From Pseudoalteromonas sp. 3D05 (GTDB taxonomy: Bacteria; Pseudomonadota; Gammaproteobacteria; Enterobacterales; Alteromonadaceae), in NCBI RefSeq assembly GCF_002723455.1, contig NZ_PDUS01000020.1, positions 1-64,000 of the forward strand: 64,000 nt of DNA, in the 5' to 3' direction. This document shows positions 9,677 through 19,281 of the stretch, piece by piece (the stretch's first letter is position 1; every line of letters begins with the position of its first letter). Position numbers and translations under genes: made by a program. Under the pieces are notes generated by a model. The model was given only the letters and a program-made list of their open reading frames with translations, was not told where the DNA came from and did not search any database.

Positions 9677-10063
9677 ATGGATCAACACACAGCACATGAG
9701 TATTTAACTAAAAAACCCTTGGTTATGGTTACCCAACCTTTTGGCCAAGAAGTTGACGTTTACAAGGTAAATCATAAAATGTTTGCCACATTATCCGTTG
9801 GTAATGAAGGACAAACAGATGAAGATGGCAACCCCGTTTGGTGGATGAACTTAAAATGCGACCCTGATGAGGCACAAGCATTACGTGATATTTTTCCTTC
9901 TGTGATACCTGGTTACCATATGAATAAACGGTTATGGAATACTGTTATTCTGGATGGTTCAGTTCCAAAGGGTGAAATTGAACGAATGATAGACAATTCC
10001 TTTGATTTGGTTGTATCTAATATGCCAGAAAAAGACCGTAAAGCTATCGAAGTTCACCTATAA
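9677..10063 (+). CDS. MmcQ/YjbR family protein
   Basis: A 128-residue protein of the MmcQ/YjbR family (CyaY-like fold, often annotated as DNA-binding), whose cellular role is not established. Recognised from the overall pattern: an N-terminal Glu/Asp region, the KMFATLSV strand, the WMNLKCDPDEAQALRD segment, then PGYHMNKRLWNTVIL and a C-terminal helix with DLVVSNMPEKDR. Length is normal for the family. AAGGA precedes the ATG. It is monocistronic and ends before a shared terminator with fadJ. Confidence 0.88.
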   Translation: MDQHTAHEYLTKKPLVMVTQPFGQEVDVYKVNHKMFATLSVGNEGQTDEDGNPVWWMNLKCDPDEAQALRDIFPSVIPGYHMNKRLWNTVILDGSVPKGEIERMIDNSFDLVVSNMPEKDRKAIEVHL

Positions 10064-10159
10064 AACGAGTATTGTGCTGAGTATAAAGCTCGGTGCAATG
10101 ACTTATTTTGCTATGTCGTCTCAATTACCTTATCTTTACTAAGCTTTATTTTAGACATA

Positions 10160-10187
10160 AAAAAACGCACCTCAGGTGCGTTTTTTG
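10160..10187. terminator. Bidirectional rho-independent terminator
   Basis: CGCACC-TCA-GGTGCG hairpin at 10166-10180, flanked by an A-run on the left and a T-run on the right, so it can serve both the YjbR-like gene (plus) and fadJ (minus), which converge on it. Confidence 0.9.
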
Positions 10188-10202
10188 TTTAGGTATACAA
10201 CC

Positions 10203-12470
10203 CTAAGACGTTTTTCCGTCTTTTGGTTTTTCGTCTGTTTCTATCTCTTCAGTCTTAGGTGTTTCCACCGTTTCAACTTCTTCAACAACCACCTCTTCAG
10301 TAACTACTTCTTCTGCTGAAGAATCCGCCGTCACGTTTTGCTCTTCATTTACTGGAGTAGCAGGTTTAATCTGATAAAAACTCGCGCCTTTATCTGCCAT
10401 ATCAACCAATGTATCACATGGTGTAAATACAGGGTTGTAGTTAGCAAACGTCGCCATTTCTGAGCTTACTTTACTCGCGCCCAGTTTATCCATGTAACTA
10501 AATGGACCGCCTAAGAATGGTGGAAAGCCAATACCAAATATCGCACCAATGTCGCCGTCACGTGGGCTTGCAATAATGCCATCATCTAAACAACGCACGG
10601 CTTCGTTAAGCATTTGTGCTACACAACGCTTAGCAATTTCGCTTTTATTTAAGCGCGGCGATGGGCTGACACCTAGTAACTCGTAGATGGACTCATCCAC
10701 TTTTTTGGCTTTTTTATCGTAGATATAAAAACCACGACCGGTTTTACGACCTAAACGTTTTGCATCAATTAAACGGCTAAATGCATCAGGGGCTTTAAAG
10801 CGCTCACCCAGTTCTTTTTCAAGAATTGGGGCTATTTTAGAGCCAATGTCGATACCTACTTCATCCAGTAGCGCCAATGGCCCAACAGGGAAACCAAACT
10901 CAACAAGTGCCGCATCAATTTTATCAATTGGCTCACCTGCAAGGAGTAAGTTAGCTGCTTCATTGACGTAAGGCGCTAAAATACGGTTTACGTAAAACCC
11001 TGCCATGTCTTTAACAACAATCGGTGTTTTACCCTGCTTACGGGCAAAGTTCACCACGCGAGCAATGGTTTCTTTTGACGTGCCCTCGTGCGGAATAATT
11101 TCAACCAGTGGCATTTTTTCAACTGGCGAGAAGTAATGCAAACCAATCACATTTTCAGGACGCGTGGCCTCTGCCGCTATTTGCGAAATAGGTAACGACG
11201 ATGTGTTACTTGCAAAAATAGTGTTGTCTTGGCACTCACGCTCAATATCAGCGACCATACCTTGCTTTAAGCTTAAATCTTCAAATACCGCTTCAATAAC
11301 AATATCAATATGCTTAAAGCCACTGTAGTTGGTGGTCCCGGTTATTTTGTTCATTGTTTGCTGTAAATCAGCTTTCGATAAAATACGGCGTTTTTGCTTT
11401 TTATCTAAAATTTTGTAGCTGTAATTCATGGCATTACTAATGCCCTGCTCTGCTACATCTTTAATACGTACTGGCACGCCCGCTTTAACAGCACTCACAT
11501 GGGTAATACCTGCGCCCATTAAACCACCGCCTAATACCGCGGCTTTTTCAATGGCTGGAGCTTCATCGTTGCGCCACTCTTTTTTCATTTCAGTGGTCGC
11601 AAAAAAGATCCCACGTAGTGATTTTGATTCATCACTCATTACCAAGGTTGCAAAACCTTCGGCTTCTGTTTTGTAGGCTTTTAATTCATCAAGCTCAACA
11701 CTTGCACGCACTGCTTTGATGATTGCCAACGGTGCTGGGTAATGACCGCCAGTTTTCTTCAGTACGTTTTCTTGGGCTTTTTTAAAGATGATATTACGGC
11801 CAAATGGGTTTGACTCAAGCAATTGACTAATACGATCAAGCTTTGGTTTTGGCGCTTTTGCTTTGCCTTTTAAAGCAAACTCTTTCGCCACACGAAGTAA
11901 CACTGTCTGCGGTACGCAGTCATCAACTAAACCCGCTTTTTTAGCTTGTTTAGCACGAACCTGCTTACCTGTTAGCATCCACTCAAGGGCTTTTTGAAGA
12001 CCAACTAATTTTGGTAAACGTTGTGTGCCACCGCCACCAGGTAATAAACCAAGCTGCACTTCCGGCAAACCTAATTTAGTAATATCGCTGTTTGAACATA
12101 CGCGATAATCACACGCTAGTGCAAACTCTAAACCACCACCGAGTGCCGCACCGTGTATAGCGCTGACTGTTGGAAATGGTAGTTTTTTCATATCAAAAAA
12201 CGCGCGATGGCATAGCTCACTGATAGCCAATGCATCTTCGCGTTTTTCAACGTTATCGAGCATTTTCACATCAGCACCGGCGATAAAGTTATCGCTTTTA
12301 CCGCTGATAAATACCATACCTTTTACAGCTTGTTGTTTCGCATCATCAAGCAGCGCTTTTAGATCGTCGGCAAAGGTATCGCGCAGGGTGTTCATTTTCT
12401 CACCCGGCACATCAATAGTAACAACGGCCAAGCCGTCTTCAATTTCTAAACTAAATACTGAATCTGTCAT
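10203..12470 (-). CDS. fadJ: Fatty acid oxidation complex alpha subunit FadJ
   Basis: Bifunctional enoyl-CoA hydratase / 3-hydroxyacyl-CoA dehydrogenase of the beta-oxidation cycle; acts with FadI. The N-terminal half is a crotonase domain with the oxyanion-hole region [19 protein letters not shown]. Then comes an NAD-binding [11 protein letters not shown]ossmann motif and the dehydrogenase signature [16 protein letters not shown], followed by two C-terminal dehydrogenase domains. I start at the ATG at 12470 (MTDSVFSLE) because it overlaps the fadI stop as TAATG; a longer upstream frame exists but would run inside fadI. The 755 residues exceed E. coli FadJ (714) because of an acidic tail of about 50 residues rich in Glu, Val and Thr. 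FadJ-type (anaerobic/secondary) rather than FadB is inferred from order after FadI and subunit lengths. Confidence 0.92.
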   Translation of the reverse strand: MTDSVFSLEIEDGLAVVTIDVPGEKMNTLRDTFADDLKALLDDAKQQAVKGMVFISGKSDNFIAGADVKMLDNVEKREDALAISELCHRAFFDMKKLPFPTVSAIHGAALGGGLEFALACDYRVCSNSDITKLGLPEVQLGLLPGGGGTQRLPKLVGLQKALEWMLTGKQVRAKQAKKAGLVDDCVPQTVLLRVAKEFALKGKAKAPKPKLDRISQLLESNPFGRNIIFKKAQENVLKKTGGHYPAPLAIIKAVRASVELDELKAYKTEAEGFATLVMSDESKSLRGIFFATTEMKKEWRNDEAPAIEKAAVLGGGLMGAGITHVSAVKAGVPVRIKDVAEQGISNAMNYSYKILDKKQKRRILSKADLQQTMNKITGTTNYSGFKHIDIVIEAVFEDLSLKQGMVADIERECQDNTIFASNTSSLPISQIAAEATRPENVIGLHYFSPVEKMPLVEIIPHEGTSKETIARVVNFARKQGKTPIVVKDMAGFYVNRILAPYVNEAANLLLAGEPIDKIDAALVEFGFPVGPLALLDEVGIDIGSKIAPILEKELGERFKAPDAFSRLIDAKRLGRKTGRGFYIYDKKAKKVDESIYELLGVSPSPRLNKSEIAKRCVAQMLNEAVRCLDDGIIASPRDGDIGAIFGIGFPPFLGGPFSYMDKLGASKVSSEMATFANYNPVFTPCDTLVDMADKGASFYQIKPATPVNEEQNVTADSSAEEVVTEEVVVEEVETVETPKTEEIETDEKPKDGKTS

Positions 12471-13780
12471 TACGCACTCTCCAATACAAAGGCTGCACCT
12501 AAACCACCCGCCGCACAAGCAGTAGTCAGGGCTAAACCACCGCCACGGCGGTTAAGTTCGTGTAAGCTTTGAGTGATAAGTCGTGCGCCAGTTGCTGCAA
12601 ATGGGTGTCCATATGCAAGCGATCCGCCCATCACGTTAAACTTATCCATGTTAATTTCACCAATGGCTTTACTACGGCCAAGTTTTTCTTGGGCAAACTT
12701 ATCTGAAGCAAACATTTTCATATTAGCCAATGTTTGCGCTGCAAATGCTTCATGCATTTCAATTAGATCAAGGTCAGCAAGTGTGATACCCGCTCTATCA
12801 AGCGCGATAGGTGTTGAATGAGCCGGCCCCATTAGCATGTCTTCATGCACACCAATAGCTGAAAAAGCAAAGCTACGTACATAACCTAAAATATTGTAGC
12901 CTAACGCTTTTGCTTTACTTTCGCTCATCATCAGTACAGCTGCTGCACCATCGGTTAATGGCGTAGAGTTTGCTGCGGTTACTGAACCATGTTGACGGTC
13001 AAAGGCTGGCTTTAATTTAGCATAACCTTCAACGGTTGAGTTATGGCGAATATTGTTATCTTGCTCGATAAAGCTTTTATATGGTGGCAAATGCGCTGTC
13101 ATTACTTCTTCAGCTAATTTGCCATCTGCCCATGATTGGCTGGCAAGCGAGTGCGAACGGTGCGCTAATGCATCTTGATCAGCACGGCTAATATTATGAG
13201 TTTTGGCCATTTGCTCAGCTGTTTGGCCCATCGATAAACCCGTTGAATACTCGGCCACAGCTGGCGGTACTGGCATTAAATCTTTCAAACGCAGTTTTGA
13301 AAATATTTTTAAACGCTGGCTAAAAGTACGTGCTTTGTTTAAATCAACTAAGCTACCAGCTAGTTTTTTGCTTACACCAATAGGTAACACTGATGAAGAA
13401 TCCGCACCTCCGGCAACACCTACTTGGACAGAGCCTGCCATAATTGACTCAGCAACATTCGCAATGGCCTGAAAACTAGTCGCACATGCACGTGACACTG
13501 AATAAGCATCAACTGATACCGGCATACCAGTGCCTAACACAATTTCGCGGGCAATATTTGGCGCTTCAGGCATTTGTACTACTTGGCCAAATACCAGTTG
13601 GTCAATTTCTGACTTGTCAAAATTCAATCGCTCTAGCATTTCATTAACTACTAGCTTACCCATGTCCAAAGCTGGAACGTGGTGAAATGCAGTTGCTTGT
13701 TTTGCAAACGGTGTACGTAAGCCACTAACGATGGCGATACGGTCGCCCTTTGCTGTTTTAAGTATGTTTTGCTCAGACAT
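12470..13780 (-). CDS. fadI: 3-ketoacyl-CoA thiolase FadI
   Basis: Beta subunit of the fatty acid oxidation complex; cleaves 3-ketoacyl-CoA to acetyl-CoA and a shortened acyl-CoA. 436 residues, the same length as E. coli FadI. The nucleophilic cysteine is in [12 protein letters not shown] (Cys99), the HEAFAAQ motif precedes the [10 protein letters not shown] motif, and the second active-site cysteine is in [10 protein letters not shown] near the C-terminus. It is first in a two-gene operon, translationally coupled to fadJ by a one-base overlap. GGGAGAG lies upstream of the ATG and a FadR-like palindrome sits directly beyond it, which predicts repression in the absence of long-chain acyl-CoA. 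Confidence 0.95.
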   Translation of the reverse strand: MSEQNILKTAKGDRIAIVSGLRTPFAKQATAFHHVPALDMGKLVVNEMLERLNFDKSEIDQLVFGQVVQMPEAPNIAREIVLGTGMPVSVDAYSVSRACATSFQAIANVAESIMAGSVQVGVAGGADSSSVLPIGVSKKLAGSLVDLNKARTFSQRLKIFSKLRLKDLMPVPPAVAEYSTGLSMGQTAEQMAKTHNISRADQDALAHRSHSLASQSWADGKLAEEVMTAHLPPYKSFIEQDNNIRHNSTVEGYAKLKPAFDRQHGSVTAANSTPLTDGAAAVLMMSESKAKALGYNILGYVRSFAFSAIGVHEDMLMGPAHSTPIALDRAGITLADLDLIEMHEAFAAQTLANMKMFASDKFAQEKLGRSKAIGEINMDKFNVMGGSLAYGHPFAATGARLITQSLHELNRRGGGLALTTACAAGGLGAAFVLESA

Positions 13781-13796
13781 TTATGCTCTCCCGCTG

Positions 13797-13811
13797 ACAG
13801 GTCTGACCTGT
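13797..13811. promoter_or_regulatory. Candidate FadR operator upstream of fadIJ
   Basis: ACAGGTCTGACCTGT is a perfect 15-bp palindrome around a central base. In the fadI orientation its core is GGTCAGACC, which matches the core of gammaproteobacterial FadR sites, including the one I recall for E. coli fadIJ. It lies 17-31 bases before the fadI ATG, just upstream of the ribosome binding site, so it probably overlaps or lies downstream of the transcription start, as repressor sites often do. Confidence 0.65.
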
Positions 13812-14066
13812 TTGTTTTCCTCGATTCTAAACAACCCGTGTACTAAAGCCAATAGAGAATTTGAAAATAGTATAATTAGTTACCAACCATAGGCTTTTTT
13901 TAACCTGTTTACAAAATTATCCTTTATTTATATGTTAGGGTAAAAATCGTTAAAAAATAACGAACTATTTTGAAAATGATAGTCTAACACTTGGGTTATG
14001 GCATCCTAGCCCATATTACTTATTAAGCTTTTTTAAACCCGTGCTAACGAGGATACTCTTTTTATT

Positions 14067-15023
14067 ATGGCCGCTAACGCTTTTTCACAACTAAAAACTT
14101 ACTTAGACAGCCAAATTATTGGTCAGCCAGAATTAACTCAAGCATTGCTGATTGCCATCTTAGCCGATGGTCATCTATTAGTAGAAGGCCCGCCAGGGCT
14201 TGCAAAAACGCGCGCCGTTAATGCATTAGCAAAAGGTGTAGAAGGCTCATTTCAACGCGTACAATTCACGCCAGATTTATTACCAGCCGATGTCACCGGT
14301 ACTGATATTTATCGTCAACAAACCAGTGAGTTTGTGTTTGAGAAAGGGCCGTTGTTCCATAACCTAATATTAGCCGATGAAATAAACCGTGCCCCTGCAA
14401 AAGTACAATCAGCATTGCTAGAAGCCATGGCCGAGCGCCAAGTTACTGTAGGCAAAAATACCTACCCACTGTCAGATTTATTTATGGTAATGGCCACGCA
14501 AAATCCGCTTGAGCAAGAAGGCACGTACCCACTACCTGAAGCCCAACTTGACCGCTTTTTAATGCACTTGAGCATTAACTACCCAGGTGCCGAACATGAA
14601 CGTGATATTTTACGACTTACCCGTGGTGAAGCATTAAGTGAACATCAAGCGCCAGCACAACAAATAAGCCAAGCTGATTTATTTGCCGCACGTAAAGAAA
14701 TTTTAGGCTTATACCTTGCTGAGCCCCTTGAGCAATATTTAGTGCAGCTTATTATTGCTACCCGTGAAGGTGGCGAGCTAGATGAACAACTAGGCCGCTG
14801 GATTGAATATGGCGCAAGTCCACGTGCCACAATCGCACTTGATAAATGTGCACGCGCACACGCTTGGCTAAATGGCCGTGACTTTGTAGCACCTGATGAT
14901 ATTCAAGCTGTGCTACACAATGTATTACGTCACCGTATTATTTTAAGTTATGAAGCCCAAGCAGATGGCGTAACAAAAGATCAGGTGATCAGCCGTATTT
15001 TAGAACTTGTTGCTGTACCCTAA
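14067..15023 (+). CDS. MoxR family AAA+ ATPase
   Basis: Chaperone-like AAA+ ATPase of the MoxR family, usually coupled to VWA-domain proteins that it remodels or activates. Walker A is GPPGLAKT at residues 41-48, Walker B ILADEI at about 101-106, and sensor 1 is in MVMATQNPLEQEGTYPLPEAQLDRF, a MoxR hallmark. 318 residues is normal. It is first of six tightly packed plus-strand genes (gaps or overlaps of a few bases), the arrangement known as the Bat or MoxR-VWA operon. Upstream lie 286 bases shared with divergent fadI. Confidence 0.93.
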   Translation: MAANAFSQLKTYLDSQIIGQPELTQALLIAILADGHLLVEGPPGLAKTRAVNALAKGVEGSFQRVQFTPDLLPADVTGTDIYRQQTSEFVFEKGPLFHNLILADEINRAPAKVQSALLEAMAERQVTVGKNTYPLSDLFMVMATQNPLEQEGTYPLPEAQLDRFLMHLSINYPGAEHERDILRLTRGEALSEHQAPAQQISQADLFAARKEILGLYLAEPLEQYLVQLIIATREGGELDEQLGRWIEYGASPRATIALDKCARAHAWLNGRDFVAPDDIQAVLHNVLRHRIILSYEAQADGVTKDQVISRILELVAVP

Positions 15024-15026
15024 ATT

Positions 15027-15971
15027 ATGCAAAGCGAATTAGATAATCAAAGCTGGCTCAAAACCAGCCATAGCCATGGCGTAAATTTAGCGTTAAAAGA
15101 GCTAATGTATTACAAAGCGAAGGCGCGGCTGTTAGAGCTTACACCGAAAGTAAAAATCAAAAACAGCTTAGCGGGGCAATACCTTGCACCGCATAAAGGC
15201 CGCGGTATGGAATTTGCCGAAGTACGTCATTACCAACAAGGTGATGATATTCGCTCAATTGACTGGCGCGTTACTGCACGCACAGGCGAAACCCACACTA
15301 AGCTGTTTCAGGAAGAAAAAGAACGCCCTGTTTTTGTTTTTACCGATTTTTCTAACTCCATGCTATTTGGCTCAAAGTTATTATTAAAGTCAATTCAAGC
15401 CGCGCACATTAGTGCATTAGTTGCATGGTCAGCCTGCCAACGCGGTGACAGAATTGGTGGTGTTGTATTTAATCAACATGGTCATTTAGAGCTAAAACCC
15501 AGCGCCAGAGAAAAAGCGGTGTTAAAGCTGTGCCATAATCTATGTGATAGCCACCAACAAGCGCTTACGCAAATTGATCAACCAGCAAAAAATAACTTTA
15601 GCGATAATTTAAAACGCCTTAACCATTTAGCCAAACCCGGCAGCCTTGTTTATTTAATCTCAGATTTTAGTGCATTAGATGATGCCAGCTTTAAGCAACT
15701 TGAAATATTGAGTCGCCACTGTGAGCTGATCGGCTGCCACATTAGCGATCCATTTGAACATCAGCTTCCAGCATTTAAACAAACAGTAACAGTAAGCGCC
15801 AATGGTAACGAATTTGCGCTGCCATTAATGGACAAGGGCTTTCGCGACAGCTTTGCAAAAACAGCTGAGCTGGCCTTTACAATTCGAATGGATAGACTGA
15901 CGAAGTCAGGCTTAAATTTAATATCATTTGATGCAGCCTCCCCACTCGAGCTGCAATTAGTGAGAAAGTAA
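15027..15971 (+). CDS. DUF58 domain protein (VWA-like)
   Basis: DUF58 proteins accompany MoxR ATPases and carry a C-terminal VWA-like fold. The family signature is clear: GRGMEFAEVRHYQQGDDIRSIDWR at about residues 58-81 and a metal-site-like DFSNS at 107-111. No signal peptide is visible, so it is probably cytoplasmic. It begins three bases after the moxR stop and one base before the next gene's ATG, so it is cotranscribed. Length (314) is typical. Confidence 0.92.
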   Translation: MQSELDNQSWLKTSHSHGVNLALKELMYYKAKARLLELTPKVKIKNSLAGQYLAPHKGRGMEFAEVRHYQQGDDIRSIDWRVTARTGETHTKLFQEEKERPVFVFTDFSNSMLFGSKLLLKSIQAAHISALVAWSACQRGDRIGGVVFNQHGHLELKPSAREKAVLKLCHNLCDSHQQALTQIDQPAKNNFSDNLKRLNHLAKPGSLVYLISDFSALDDASFKQLEILSRHCELIGCHISDPFEHQLPAFKQTVTVSANGNEFALPLMDKGFRDSFAKTAELAFTIRMDRLTKSGLNLISFDAASPLELQLVRK

Positions 15972-15972
15972 T

Positions 15973-16410
15973 ATGCAAGCATCTCCTTTAGATGGCCTTA
16001 ACGATGTCATTGTGCCAGACCAAGTGGCTTGGTGGCCACTCGCCCCTATTTGGTGGGTTATTATCGCAGTTACAGTAGTGGCCGCTACTTTATTAGTCAT
16101 AAAGCTATACCGTAACAGCCAGTTTAAAAAAGCAAAACGTTACGCCATTACACGCAGTGATACTGTGTCAAACGACTGCGCGGCGTTACATATACTGATC
16201 AAACGCCTTGTCTTACATTATTACAGTGCTGAACATGCAAGTTCATCAACCAAAAACTGGTGTAAGACATTAAATAAACTCACTGAACAGCAGTTTAGTG
16301 AACAAGAAATAATGAGTTTATACCAAGCAAATAATACACAACCTGAACTAGCCGCGAAATTAAAAGCGGGTATAAAACAGTTTAAACTAAAGGAGTCGCT
16401 AAATGTTTGA
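15973..16410 (+). CDS. DUF4381 membrane protein
   Basis: Small protein (145 residues) with one hydrophobic helix at about residues 20-43 (WWVIIAVTVVAATLLVIKLY), preceded by a Trp-rich PDQVAWWPLAPIWW segment, and a soluble C-terminal part. That layout and its place between the DUF58 and VWA genes identify it as the DUF4381 member of Bat operons. It is thought to be an inner-membrane accessory of the VWA complex; its biochemical role is unknown. Its end overlaps the next gene by 8 bases. Confidence 0.82.
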   Translation: MQASPLDGLNDVIVPDQVAWWPLAPIWWVIIAVTVVAATLLVIKLYRNSQFKKAKRYAITRSDTVSNDCAALHILIKRLVLHYYSAEHASSSTKNWCKTLNKLTEQQFSEQEIMSLYQANNTQPELAAKLKAGIKQFKLKESLNV

Positions 16411-17386
16411 GTTTAGTTGGCCATGGCTGTTCCTTTTGCTACCGCTGCCTTTATTAATACGGTTTTTACAACCCGCTAAAGATGAATCGCAGGCTCGGCT
16501 ACGTATACCCGGTTTTGCGAAACATAATTTAACAAGCCAAGGAGCTGTAAAGCATGCCCGTGGTGTTAGTTTTACTGAATGGCTAATCTGGGCACTTTTA
16601 GTCTGCGCAGTTGCAAACCCAACATGGCTTGATGACCCAATCACTTTGCCAAATGAAGGGCGTGACATTATGCTCGCGGTGGATTTGTCAGGCTCAATGA
16701 AAGAGCAAGATATGGCCTACCAAGGTCAATATGTAGACCGCTTAACCATGGTTAAAGCTGTATTAAGTGAGTTTATAGAGCAGCGCCAAGGTGACCGGCT
16801 AGGGCTTATTTTATTTGGCGATACCGCCTTTTTACAAACTCCCTTAACACGTGATGTAAAAACAGTGAGCCAGATGCTTTCAGAGGCGCAAATTGGCTTA
16901 GTTGGGCGTGCCACCGCCATTGGTGATGCACTCGGTTTATCAGTCAAGCGTTTTGCAAATAAAGACGAAAGTAATCGAATTGTTGTGCTACTTACTGACG
17001 GTCAAAACACTGCCGGTAATTTAGACCCTGACGAAGCTTTGCTTTTAGCTCGCGAAGAAGGCATAAAAGTCTATACCATAGGTGTTGGCTCAGATAACCC
17101 CCGTGGCTTTAGTTTATTTAACATGGGAAGCAGTGGCAGCAGCTTAGATGAAAGTTTACTTACGCGTATTGCAGAACAAACCGGCGGGTTATATTTTCGT
17201 GCTAAAGATGTGGCAGGCCTACAACAAATTTACCAAGAGCTCGATAAACTCGAACCCATTAGCGCTGATGAACAAACTTTTAGGCCCCAAAGTTCACTCT
17301 TTTATTTACCATTATTAGTCGCGCTACTGATTATCAGCCTTCGTGTTATGCTGATCACTGGCCGCGCTTTTAGGCAGGAGGTCTAA
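16403..17386 (+). CDS. VWA domain membrane protein (BatA-like)
   Basis: Inner-membrane protein with hydrophobic N-terminal segments (residues about 4-21 and 57-72), a VWA domain with an intact metal-ion adhesion motif DLSGS at 94-98, and a C-terminal membrane helix near 297-318. VWA proteins of this type bind partners through Mg2+ and are clients of the adjacent MoxR ATPase. 327 residues matches BatA. A conserved LTDGQNTAGN loop is visible. Its stop overlaps the next start by one base (TAATG), indicating translational coupling. Confidence 0.9.
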   Translation: MFEFSWPWLFLLLPLPLLIRFLQPAKDESQARLRIPGFAKHNLTSQGAVKHARGVSFTEWLIWALLVCAVANPTWLDDPITLPNEGRDIMLAVDLSGSMKEQDMAYQGQYVDRLTMVKAVLSEFIEQRQGDRLGLILFGDTAFLQTPLTRDVKTVSQMLSEAQIGLVGRATAIGDALGLSVKRFANKDESNRIVVLLTDGQNTAGNLDPDEALLLAREEGIKVYTIGVGSDNPRGFSLFNMGSSGSSLDESLLTRIAEQTGGLYFRAKDVAGLQQIYQELDKLEPISADEQTFRPQSSLFYLPLLVALLIISLRVMLITGRAFRQEV

Positions 17387-19281
17387 TGGACTTTGAATTT
17401 ATACGCCCCACTGTTTTATGGCTACTAATCCCAGTTATTGCACTCTTTATGGTTGCATTAATTAAACATAAAAAAACGGGCCAAGGCGAGTTAATAGCCC
17501 CGCATTTAGCTCACTTTGTTATGAACAAAAAAAATCAAACCACAGGGCAGCCTATGTGGTTTGTTGCACTTTTTTGTGTTTTAGGTGTGATTTTTAGCGC
17601 AGGACCTAGCTTTGAAGAAAAGCAGGTGCCTGTATTTCAGAGTAAGAATGCCCGCGTTATTGTGATGGATATGTCGTTATCTATGTACAGCACCGACATT
17701 GCGCCAAACAGGCTTGTTCAAGCACGATTTAAAGCTCTTGATATGGTCCAATTATTTAAAGAAGGTGATACAGCACTGGTCGCTTATGCAGGCTCTGCCT
17801 TTACAATTTCACCGTTAACGAATGATGCTACAACGCTTGAGAATTTAATCCCGAGCCTAAGCCCCGACATCATGCCAGACAAAGGCTCAAACGTGCTGGC
17901 AGGCCTTGATCAAGCAAAAGAGTTATTAACTCAAGCAGGTTACCTCGAAGGCGATATTATTTTGATAACAGATGGTGTCGAACAAAATGAGCTCTCTGAC
18001 ATTAATCAGTTTAGTAGCTCTAACCGTTATCGGTTAAATGTTTACGGTGTAGGCACTGAACAAGGCGCTCCCATCAAATTACCTGAAGGTGGATTTATTA
18101 AAGATAATTATGGCCAAATTGTGGTGCCTACACTCAATGTGTCACAATTGTCAGCGATAGCACGCAACAGTGGCGGACACTTTGCACTTTACCAGCCTAG
18201 CAACACTGATATCGCCGTATTTGCACCAAGCGCGAATACAGAATTGCTTAAAGACGAAAAGCAAAGTAAGGCGCTTTGGCGAATTGATGCTGGCATGTAC
18301 GGATTGATCATGTTGTTGCCTATGATGGTTTGGATCTTCCGAAAAAGCGTACTTGTCGGCGTTTTTGCATTAGTTAGCTTTCTACCAACAGATACCGTAT
18401 ACGCCGTTGAACTTCCAAGCATATTTAAAAACCAAGATCAACGCGCATTAGAGGCCTATCAGCAAGGCGAATATGAGCAAGCCGCAGCCGCTGCTAATTC
18501 AAACCAACTCAAAGGAGCAGCGCTGTATCAGCAAGGTAACTTTGATGCCGCATTGGATGCATTTAGCCAAGATAAAAGTGCAAATGGATTTTACAATTAT
18601 GGCAATGCTTTAGCTAAAGCTGGGCAACTTGATGAAGCGATTGACGCTTATAAACAAGCGCAAAACCTAAAACCCGATTTTCCATACGCTAAAGAAAACC
18701 AAACTTTAGTGGAGCAGCTGAAAAATCAACAGCAACAACAAAATCAAGACTCGCAAGACGGTGAACAAGGCGAAAATCAAGAGCAGCAAAACGAGCAAGG
18801 TCAGAATCAGCAAAATCAAGATGGTTCACAACAAGATGAACAATCAAAGCAAGACTCACAATCACAACAAGGCGAGCAATCTGACCAGCAAGATAAGTCA
18901 CAAGACGGTGAACCTTCTGGACAGCAAAGTGGTGAGCAAAACAAACCTGATATGCAAGCCGAGCCTGAGCAAGCACAGCAAAGCGAATCAAATGATTCAC
19001 AACAAACACCAAACGAAGAACAGCCTGAACCAAGTGAGCAAGCTCAGCCACAAATGAGCCCTGAGCAACAAAAACAGGCTGAAGAATCTGCAAAGCAACA
19101 GGCAATGCAAGCACAAACCGCTCAGCTAACAAATGAAGAAAAAGAAAAAGCCCAGCAACTTAATCAATTGCTGCGTAAAGTACCCGACGATCCTGCTATT
19201 TTGTTACGTAACAAAATGCAATTAGAAGCACAAAAACGAAACTATCAACGTCGTCCACAAGGAGTCGAAAAATCATGGTAA
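17386..19281 (+). CDS. VWA-TPR fusion membrane protein (BatB/BatC-like)
   Basis: Residues 8-25 and 56-72 are membrane helices. A VWA domain follows with DMSLS at 95-99, then a hydrophobic stretch near 302-338 and two or three TPR units at about 345-440 (YNYGNALAKAGQLDEAIDAYKQA). Next comes a strikingly low-complexity tail, about 450-590, made mostly of Gln, Glu, Ser, Asn and Asp. In Bacteroides the VWA protein BatB and the TPR protein BatC are separate; here they are one polypeptide, as in other marine gammaproteobacteria. The tail is probably periplasmic and disordered. Overlaps the BatD gene by 7 bases. Confidence 0.9.
   Translation: MDFEFIRPTVLWLLIPVIALFMVALIKHKKTGQGELIAPHLAHFVMNKKNQTTGQPMWFVALFCVLGVIFSAGPSFEEKQVPVFQSKNARVIVMDMSLSMYSTDIAPNRLVQARFKALDMVQLFKEGDTALVAYAGSAFTISPLTNDATTLENLIPSLSPDIMPDKGSNVLAGLDQAKELLTQAGYLEGDIILITDGVEQNELSDINQFSSSNRYRLNVYGVGTEQGAPIKLPEGGFIKDNYGQIVVPTLNVSQLSAIARNSGGHFALYQPSNTDIAVFAPSANTELLKDEKQSKALWRIDAGMYGLIMLLPMMVWIFRKSVLVGVFALVSFLPTDTVYAVELPSIFKNQDQRALEAYQQGEYEQAAAAANSNQLKGAALYQQGNFDAALDAFSQDKSANGFYNYGNALAKAGQLDEAIDAYKQAQNLKPDFPYAKENQTLVEQLKNQQQQQNQDSQDGEQGENQEQQNEQGQNQQNQDGSQQDEQSKQDSQSQQGEQSDQQDKSQDGEPSGQQSGEQNKPDMQAEPEQAQQSESNDSQQTPNEEQPEPSEQAQPQMSPEQQKQAEESAKQQAMQAQTAQLTNEEKEKAQQLNQLLRKVPDDPAILLRNKMQLEAQKRNYQRRPQGVEKSW

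Noticed and set aside
12470..12518. Longer start for FadJ (16 extra codons)
   Set aside because: It lies inside fadI and adds a Cys/Gly-rich stretch not found in FadJ proteins; the ATG at 12470 overlaps the fadI stop as expected of coupling.
18689..19132. Minus-strand frame of 147 codons and plus-strand alternative frame over the Gln-rich region
   Set aside because: Both are created by the low-complexity CAA/GAA-rich coding sequence of the VWA-TPR gene.
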